Of a stretch of DNA of 33,871 nucleotides, positions 14,496-22,700 are shown in pieces. Positions within the stretch are counted from its first letter, which is position 1; every line of letters begins with the position of its first letter. Location: contig CAKNIB010000010.1 of assembly GCA_930979925.1 (NCBI GenBank), forward strand, positions 1 through 33,871, read 5' to 3'. The notes under the pieces were generated by a model. The model was not told the origin of the DNA. It was given only the letters and a program-made list of their open reading frames with translations, and searched no databases. The stretch is from an uncultured Clostridia bacterium (lineage in GTDB: Bacteria; Bacillota; Clostridia; Christensenellales; UBA1242). The position numbers were made by a program, and so were the translations under genes.

Positions 14496-14667
14496 ATTTA
14501 GGCACACAAGAACAACACGAATGAAATGAGTGTTTTCTTATAAGAACCTGCACGAACTAAATCAAAGCATTGGTTTGACCGCAAAACCTAGTAGATTTCC
14601 ACCTGTTCTTGAACTAAGACACAAATGCTTTTAGCATAGAAAAAAACACGCTTTCGCGTGACTTTTT
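14496..14667 (+). ncRNA. Candidate structured non-coding RNA downstream of rplA
   Basis: No ORF, but consistent nested pairing: GTGT/ACAC (14530-14533 with 14619-14622), CTTA/TAAG (14537-14540 with 14615-14618), AAGAAC/GTTCTT (14542-14547 with 14605-14610) enclose AAATCAA-AGCA-TTGGTTT (14559-14576). Then come ATGCT/AGCAT (14625-14637) and a terminator-like CACGC-TTTC-GCGTG with flanking A- and T-runs (14641-14667). The elongated stem with internal bubbles recalls 6S RNA in outline only; I could not match conserved 6S bases and see no clear promoter. Confidence 0.3.
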
Positions 14668-14792
14668 GGTGGAAGTTTTAAGATTTTAGAATATTTGATT
14701 TCAATAATTTTTTGTTGAAAACAGCTATATTATAATTTTAATTAAACCATACATGTTAAATATATCCTAAGCTATCTAAAATACAGACACAG

Positions 14793-14896
14793 TACACCAA
14801 TAAACTCACCTAAATTATAACCACAATACATCCATAACTCACACATCCCATAAATCCACAAATCCACACATCCATAACTCACACCCATAACCCCAC
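14793..14896 (+). promoter_or_regulatory. G-free, C-rich tract (rut-like)
   Basis: 104 consecutive bases without a single G on the plus strand, rich in C and A, with a 17-bp direct repeat ACATCCATAACTCACAC at 14828 and 14868. Such C-over-G bubbles are where Rho loads. Its place just before a structured terminator, between convergent genes, suggests a backup stop for plus-strand transcription. Confidence 0.4.
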
Positions 14897-15014
14897 GAGG
14901 CTTGCAAAGGGACCGAAAAACATTTCGGTCCCTTTTATGCTGTGACAATCAAAGATTGCCACAGCATTCTAACATTAATTTCTAGAAATTAATGTTAGGC
15001 AAGCCTCTTTTTTT
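14897..15014 (+). terminator. Branched four-helix terminator
   Basis: Outer stem GAGGCTTGC/GCAAGCCTC (14897-14905 with 14999-15007) followed by seven T. Inside are three hairpins: GGGACCGAAA/TTTCGGTCCC; a 14-bp stem with one mismatch beginning ATGCTGTG; and a perfect 30-bp palindrome (14969-14998, core TTTCTAGAAA). T-run orientation makes it act on plus-strand transcripts, shielding the convergent minus-strand gene. Confidence 0.7.
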
Positions 15015-15044
15015 AATATCAGCAAGTTTATTCTTATCTAAAAC

Positions 15045-16520
15045 TTATTCCACAATCTTTACATCGTCGTTTTCTAGGTCAATATCGTTTAGACTAAACC
15101 TAGTTGATACTTGTATGTTGTTTATTCTGCTGATTGCCTCGTCTAATTCTTCAGTATTAGTGTCTAGCGCTAATTTTTTAAATATCTCAAGCAGGTGTAC
15201 ATTCTCTTTGGTTACTCGCTTGATAAGAGTTTGTTGTAAGTTTGGCAGTTTAGCCCACCTATAGTGTCCAGCAAAGCCTACTATCTGTTCGGCACTTCCA
15301 TATTCTACTACTACTTTGCCAAGCGCTTCAACATCCGCACCTTCAATTTCTGCAAACTTAATGGCAAGTGTAGCGTTTTTACTGTTTATAATAACCCTTT
15401 CATGTGCCTTTATCTCTTCTTCTGTGCCACCAAAATCTTTAGCGAAAAGGTAATTAATATCAGCATCACCACTTTCAATTACAGCCTGGCGGTGAGGGGT
15501 GATGTCTTGCGCCATACTTGCAAATAGGTAGTTATATCTTGCATCTTTGCTCTCTGCAATTACCTTGCCATGAGCCTCTATGTCGGCACCAGGGAGCTTT
15601 GCAAACTTATAGTTATACTCGGCGTTCTTGCTTTGTAAAATTATATTTCCATGTGCTCTAACATCAGCGCCTGGTATCTCGGCAAAAGCGAGGTTATATC
15701 CAAGGTCGCCACTATCTATTATGACCTTGCCATGTGCTTTAACATCTGCTCCATCAATAAATAGGGCGAACTTATAGTTGTATAAAACGCTTCCACTCTC
15801 TTGCAGTGCCTTGCCATGACCTAAGATATCAGCACCTTCCATTTTAGCGTAGTAAAAGTTGAGCTGAGGGTTCTTGCTTGCTATTATAACTTTACCGTGC
15901 GCGATTATGTCCGCACCTTTAATGTCACGAGCAAACTCAAAGTTTTGCTCTGCATTGCCATTTTCTGCAATCACTCTTCCATGAGCAAGCACGTCAGCAC
16001 CTTTAACAGCTAAGGCATATTTGTAATTATACTCAAGGTCACCACTTTCCTCTATAACCTTTCCGTGAGCCTTAACGTCGGCATACTTGACTTCTTGTGG
16101 AAATCTATAATTATACTCTAGGTCCTTACTTGCAATGATAACTCTGCCATGAGCTCGTCTATCTGCACCTTTAATGTCACGGGCGAAAGCGAGGTTGTAC
16201 TCAAGGTCGCAACTCTCTTGCAAGGCTCTTCCATGAGCTCTAACATTTGCTCCTTCTATATTTTTAGCGTAGAGATAGTTAAGCTCTGGGTCACCACTAT
16301 TAATTATACGCTTTGCAAAGGCGTCAATTTTGATATTTTGCTCCTGTAATTTTTCTGCAGCACGTAAAATTGTCTTGTCATTTGCAAATTTAACAAGGAT
16401 GGCTACTGCCTTTTCAAACCTTTGAGTTGGCTTGTAGGTGCCTTCGCTTTTTAGCATGCCTTTAACGCGCTCTCTTTCAATTATATTAATAAGCTTTGTA
16501 AGTTGTATAACTTTTTCCAT
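15045..16520 (-). CDS. Protein of 13 tandem 28-residue alpha-solenoid-like repeats, function unknown
   Basis: 491 residues. After a helical N-terminal region (1-63) come about 13 repeats (64 to about 420) of 26-29 residues with the pattern (V/I)xAHGKVIxESGDLEYNYKFAxxxKGAD: an Ala-His-Gly-Lys/Arg helix start, a Ser-Gly/Lys-Asp turn, a second helix around NYxFA, and a Gly-Ala-Asp turn. Units 2-10 are the best preserved; the last three degrade. The C-terminal 70 residues are charged and unlike the repeats. Two short helices per unit suggest a superhelical protein-binding scaffold, like Sel1/TPR or DUF4116-type repeats; I cannot assign a family. No signal peptide. AAGGAG six bases before the ATG. 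Own promoter; convergent with the rplA side. Confidence 0.85.
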   Translation of the reverse strand: MEKVIQLTKLINIIERERVKGMLKSEGTYKPTQRFEKAVAILVKFANDKTILRAAEKLQEQNIKIDAFAKRIINSGDPELNYLYAKNIEGANVRAHGRALQESCDLEYNLAFARDIKGADRRAHGRVIIASKDLEYNYRFPQEVKYADVKAHGKVIEESGDLEYNYKYALAVKGADVLAHGRVIAENGNAEQNFEFARDIKGADIIAHGKVIIASKNPQLNFYYAKMEGADILGHGKALQESGSVLYNYKFALFIDGADVKAHGKVIIDSGDLGYNLAFAEIPGADVRAHGNIILQSKNAEYNYKFAKLPGADIEAHGKVIAESKDARYNYLFASMAQDITPHRQAVIESGDADINYLFAKDFGGTEEEIKAHERVIINSKNATLAIKFAEIEGADVEALGKVVVEYGSAEQIVGFAGHYRWAKLPNLQQTLIKRVTKENVHLLEIFKKLALDTNTEELDEAISRINNIQVSTRFSLNDIDLENDDVKIVE

Positions 16521-16544
16521 ATTAACTCCTTAAATACAAACATA

Positions 16545-16573
16545 ATTGTAACACCACTCGTCCTCTTTGTCAA
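16545..16573 (-). promoter_or_regulatory. Promoter of the 28-residue-repeat protein gene
   Basis: Minus strand TTGACA (16573-16568), 17 bp, TACAAT (16550-16545), 25 bp before the start codon. Confidence 0.75.
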
Positions 16574-16684
16574 TAGCGAAAACTTAAAAAACATTGTTCC
16601 AAAAGGTTTATATAGGCTGATTTTACCAGTTATTTTTATAATGCGATTAATTTTATAACTAAACGAAAATGACCAAATACACAT

Positions 16685-16713
16685 AAAAAATCTCCGAAAA
16701 ACGGAGATTTTTT
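16685..16713 (-). terminator. Terminator of the giant surface-protein gene
   Basis: Perfect 12-bp stem AAAAAATCTCCG/CGGAGATTTTTT (16685-16696 with 16702-16713), 5-nt loop; symmetrical, so it can act on both strands. It lies 43 bp after the stop of the 2830-residue gene and upstream of the next promoter. Confidence 0.85.
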
Positions 16714-16756
16714 TATCTTTTATAAGTCTTTGCAAACCTTAATTAAATAGGTCATT

Positions 16757-19700
16757 TTACTTCACTCTTTGACGTTTACGGAGCTTGATTGTAATTATTA
16801 CAACAACTACTACAACGGCTACACCAATTACGATTGCGATTATCGCGAAGACATTTAGTGGTTCAGTGCGCTCAACGCGGTAGGAGTAAAGTAGGTTGTT
16901 TGACATGGTGTAAACTTGGATGAAATAGTTGCCAGTTTCGCTGATAGTTATTGTATAATTTTCGCCATAGCTTGACAGTCTGTCAGAAGTAAAGTAGTAG
17001 TAATCAGAGCCAATTCGAATATAGCAGTCGCCCATTGCGTTGTAGAAGTTTTGCACATTGAAGTTGATAGTTATATTTCCAGATGTGCTGTCGCCCTCTG
17101 CAAGCGAGATGTTAAGTGGAGGGGTCTGCATATTGAGCCAGAACTCAAAGGTGAAGGAGCTAGAAGATGTCTGAGCGTAAGTTCCGTCGTTGGTGTTGAT
17201 GGTTATCTGATATCGCCCACTTCCAGTCTTTTCGTCAAGGTAGTTCATCATAAGCTGAGATAGATATTCGCGCCCATCAACTCTTACAGTTGAGAAGTTG
17301 CCAATTGCGATGAGGTCGCTCGTTATGTCAACGCCATCTTTGACAACACTTTCAATGTAGTAGTTTCGGTAACCAGAGAACTCATAGGCATAACGCGACT
17401 CATTCTCGTTGATGATGGTGAAGTTATACTCTTCCTGCCTAATAGGTATACCTGTTGTACTTGTCGCGGTAAATACCACACAGTAGTATCCAGGACGCGA
17501 GAAGGTATAGGTATAGTTGGAAACGGTAGGAGAGTAGCTTGTACCGTTGAGCCTTACCGAAATGCTAGGATAGCCAGAAGCCTGATAGTAAGAAGATAGA
17601 TTGTAAAGCGAAAGGGTAACTGAGCTATTGTATACAGCGTTATTGACTCTTTCAGAGACTACCGTCTCACCAGTTACAGTGTCTGTGTAGCTTACAATGA
17701 AAGGCACAGAATTTAAGAACACAATATCAATGTAGTTTCCACCAGGGAAGGCGTGCACGTTTGCTGGAGAGCAGGAGTCGTACAACCTTACACGGTATGA
17801 GCCCGACTTTTCAAGGTAGATATATGACATATCGCCTGAGCCGTACACATTAGGTGTAATTTGCTGATAGGAACCATTGAAGTATTTAAGCACTTCAACA
17901 TTGATAAGGTTTTCTTCAATACCGTAGTATCTTGAGAAGTTAAGTCTAAGCCTGTCAAAAGCGCTTTCTGTTTCGTTGTTTGCAACTATCACTACAGAAG
18001 AGCTTGACCTAATAGACGTCGTGTCGCCCGAAGTGGTTTGGTAAGTAAATTCAGATACTATATTATTGGTCTCGGCAATGTATATAATGGCAAAATCGCC
18101 TCTCGACTCTTCACTATCATAGTGATAGAGCTCAACATATACATTAGAAGGCGTTTGCACAAGGGTAGGGCGCCCGATAACCACGCCAATTTCCTCATTA
18201 GCAACTACTTGAAGTCGTTGACCTTTTTCGTTGTAGTCGACAGATACCAGGTAGGTTACGTGGTACTCAACACCTTCGCTAGTTGTGTATACCATGTCAC
18301 TTTGCTCAATAGGCGCTCCGTCTACAGTGATATAGTAGTAAGAGGTTGATGAGTCAAGTATTGACAAGGTGAAAACTTTGCAAAGGTTAGTAAACACATC
18401 CTCAGAGTCATATTTGATAAAGATGATGTACTCTCCGCTACCAGAAATCAAGTATCCTGCATCTTGAGAGTTATCACTGTTGATATTTACCCAGCTCGCT
18501 CCATTGTCGGAAGAGAGATAAACGCTGTATCCATAGCCGTCAAGGTAGGCAAAAGAGCCAGTACGCGCAAGGTCTTGACCATTTCTAAACCTAATTCTCA
18601 CATTTTGAGAGTAGGTGGTAACTGCCTGAGCGGTAGTTGTGTAAGTTCTTCCATTGAAACTAACAGAGTAGTTAGGGATAGAAGCAAAATCATTACTACT
18701 AAATGCTTGAGCGTTTCTATCAAGGAAGATAATTCCGCCATTTGATAGCTCGCCTGTTGTGGTTACAAGATAAGGTAGCTGATAGTAAATGCGCAGGTGC
18801 ACCGTTCTGATATAATCACCAGTTTCACTATCGTATACATCTACGCGGTAGTAATCATTCCAAACATTTGCCGTAGTTGGCGCGAAGTCATAGGCGTAAA
18901 TGTTGTTTCCAAGGTCGAGGGTAGTTAAGCTGTCAGTTATATCCTCGTTGTCCGAGTTAAAAACTTCCACGCTGTAGAGCAGGTTGTTATATGAGAACCT
19001 TATAGTGTCGCTAGAAAGGTATGTCTCATCGCCATTACTCTCGGTAAAGTTGTAGATGGCAGAGTTTCCATTGATTTCGCTGTATGCCACCTCATTTGCA
19101 AGCTGGATGATAGAGGTTGTGTTTCCAAAGTTGTCGACAATATCAAATCTAACTTTTTGAGAGGCATTAGCGCCAAGATTGATAACAATCTGGAGTGTTG
19201 CTCCATTATTAATTGTGGTGAAAGAGATGTAAGATAGGGCACTTTCGTATTCTGCATCAGGTGTCCAAACACCATAACTCAACTGCCTTGCCACCATTTG
19301 CACTTCATAGTCACCTGTTATGCTGTTGTAAAGTGAAATTGTAATCTCGGTAGGGAAGACATAACTTGTTGTAGTGCTTGCAACTTGCGCTGGTGTTGGA
19401 ACAGAGATATTAAGTATAGCTGAAGTTCTGTTAGGGTCCTCAACCTTTTGAGTTGTGATGTTAGCGTCCATTATCGATAGATAGGTTGCAAGAGAGCGCC
19501 CACTTATTCTATCAGTGAAGGTGAGGGTATGTTTTTGACTGCCTGACTCTACATTTTCAAAGATAGATGAGAGGGCAACTTGCTCAAAGTTGATGGCTTG
19601 CGAGCTAACAGTAATTCTATAGACATAGCCATCATCAAGCCACGGTGAAGCCATGTATCTCACAGCGCTCTGCCCAGCGATTTGTATGTAAATCATGCTC

Positions 19701-22700
19701 CAAGGGTCAGACATATATCCGATTGACTGAAGCTCAAAACCAGAATTTGAGTAGATGTTGTACCCGTTTGTAATTTCACTTGTATAGACTGTGACAGGGT
19801 CCTCTCTCATGCCGTTTGTGTAGACAAGGGCAACGTCGGAGACGTTCTCGTCATCTTCATAAGAGGAGTCAGTGACATATACAAGGTAAACTGTCATATT
19901 GCCGGCGTAGTCCATCTCAATAACTTCGTAGTATCCGCATTGAAGGTCATCTGCGCCCTCAGTTGTCAGCTGATAATAGTTGTTTCTTGAGAAGGAGTTC
20001 CTGTCAACTTGAGTGTATGAGTCAAGAGAAGGTACATATTCGTAGTAAATATATTGAGTGTCATACCTGTTGTTTGACGCTCTTGATAAAGTGTCAACAA
20101 GGGTGGTATTAAAGTATGCAGTAGTTACATTGTAGCTAAAGTATTGGAAGTATCCGCTTTCGCTAGTAAATGAGTAGCTCATATTTGCAATATCTGCTAT
20201 ATTTCCAGCAGTTATATCAACATCAGTGCCAGTATAGTCTTGATATGAGCGCATATTGATTTGCTGATAATTCATAGTAAGCACGCTCGTTGCCTGCTCG
20301 GTCGCCGTCATAAGCGCTTGCAGGTTAGAAAGTGGCGCCGACCTATCAAAGTAGATGGTCTTAGTAGTGCGGTGATAGTAATTATCGTTGTGTCCTTGGT
20401 ATTCTAAAGTAATTGATATATTTGAGTTTGCCTGAGTGATAAGGCTCGAGCAGTCTATAGTAAAGTATCTAGTATTGCCATCGGCAACAACGATGTTACC
20501 TTCACTTCCGCTTGTAATAGAGTATGCTCCACTAGCTGATATACCGTTTAAGATTACAGAGGTCTCTTCATTGATTTGTGCCTCAAAGATATTTGTAGGA
20601 ACTTCCCACTGCACGGTAATTTCATTTGAGTTTGTGTAGTAGGTGTCAGCCGAAACCTCGTCAAGCTGATATCCACTTGCGTCAATAATTTCAAAGTCAG
20701 GCTCTTGCGAAATAATCTCAAAACCAAACTTATAGAAGGTGAAGAAGGAGCTTTGCGGGTTATTGCTCGACTGATAGAGGGTTACCACATAGCTACCTTG
20801 ATTTGAGAAGTAGGAAACAGGGGTAGCACCCTCTGCGATATTCCCGCCTGCGTCCGTTTCGTAAAGATTTAAGTAGCCGTTTGTGGCTGTGCCGTTAGAG
20901 TAGTAGTATCTTGTCACAGCTCGACCGTTTTCAATAACATTTGCAACAACTTTTGCTCTAATTTCATACTGAAGTATGGATGCATTTGCTTGCATATATT
21001 CTTGCGCTTGCGCCTGTGTTGAGAAGGATGCTACAGACACGCCCTCAGAGTAAACGTGCCACATTCCATCCTCTGCCTGTATAATTTCTGTATTGCCATA
21101 ATATGAAAGGTTGTTGTTGTAGTTTACGCTGTAACTATTGTCCTCCTCGTTATATGAGGTAGTTGTTGTAAACTTATACTTAGGAATATATAGACTCATT
21201 GGAAGCTTATTGCCTTGTACTCTAAAGGTAGGGTTTTCATCCTCGCTAGCAAAGGAGTCTTGTGTGTAGAATGAGCCACTATTTAAACCGTTTGAGTTAT
21301 AGTTTGGATAAGAAACTTGGATAGAAGAGTTACCTTCGCCTGAGTACATGCTGAGGATGATATCACCACCCACGATACTTTCAAGTGAGGACTGACCATC
21401 CTCGCTTGTAACCGACTCAAGAGGTGAGATTAGTCCAAAGTCATCTACGTCAAAGGTGATTGTACGCTTGAAATAGTCATAATTGTCAACGTAGCTATCA
21501 TCTTCATATTGTCTTTCGATAACATATCTTCCGGCATCTGGATAGTTGCCACTGCCAAGTATGCTAGTAAGATCAAAGGTCTGTGTTTCTCCTGGCTGAT
21601 AAGAAGTGCTGTCGTCGCGGGTAAAAATTTGTATCCTTTCGGCGTCCGCTTCATTATAAGAAACATCATAATAGTAGTAATAAACCCCATTAATTTCCTG
21701 ATAGGTCTTAACATAAGGGTAGTAGGTTAGAGTTACAGACCCTAGCCTTGCTCCATTGCTTGAAAGTGGGATATATGAGATAGTCAAGGTCTCGTCAGCG
21801 TTTACTGGAGTAAGGTAAGCAAAGCGGTAGGTAAGCTCACTTTGTACTAGTTCTTGACCTTCAATCTCGTCAAGATGAGTGTAAATTCTCTCGCCGTCCT
21901 CGGTGTCATAATAGTTTAGCCTGCCAGTGATGTCATAACTTGCCCAAGCAAGATTTTCGCCCTCTCCACGATAAACGGTCAGCCTAGCCTCGTCAGAGGT
22001 TACATTAAAGGTGATGTAGGCACTAGGATAGTATAGGAAATCGCTCTCTGTATTGCCTGTTGTTTGGGTGTTAGAGTCATCTCGCACGAGGAAGTTATAT
22101 GTTCCCTCCATTGCCTGACCACTTGAGTCAACAAACTGGAGCTGATAGCTGTAAATTCCTTGATTTTGCTGATAAATTCCTGTACGCTCGTCGATGTAAC
22201 TGATATCACTTATGTCGATAACAAGGTAACTGCCGTTGTAGCTATCAATGCCGGTAGCTACCTGACCTTGACCTGCAGATATGGTCGGGAAGTCAAAGGA
22301 GTCAACTCTTATAACGTCATCGCTACTAAGGTAGCTAAAGAAATTATCAAGCACCTCGGCAAGTTTAAGGTCAGCGATCTCTTTATCAAAGGTGTAGTCG
22401 TAAGAGGTAAAGCCTAGGTATGAGTCCACATGGTCAAGATAAATTGCCTTGTGCTGTGCCCACTCAACCCACATGAGCGTACCTTCTTCTGGTATAGAAA
22501 GACTCATGTTGTTTGACATTATCTGCCTGCTACCCGAGTCAAGTAGGGTACGGAGAACAAAGAGAGGACTAGTATTATCAAGCATAAAGATTTCAAAGCT
22601 TGAGTTGCCTGCCTGGTCATATACCTCAAGGATATATATTCCGGCATTGGACCTAACATAGCTTGCGTCAATAGTTGTTGAGTAGCTAGCCGAGTTTCTA

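Noticed and set aside
16481..16735. 84-residue minus-strand frame between the giant gene and the repeat-protein gene
   Set aside because: Spans a terminator and a strong promoter and overlaps the next start codon; no ribosome binding site.
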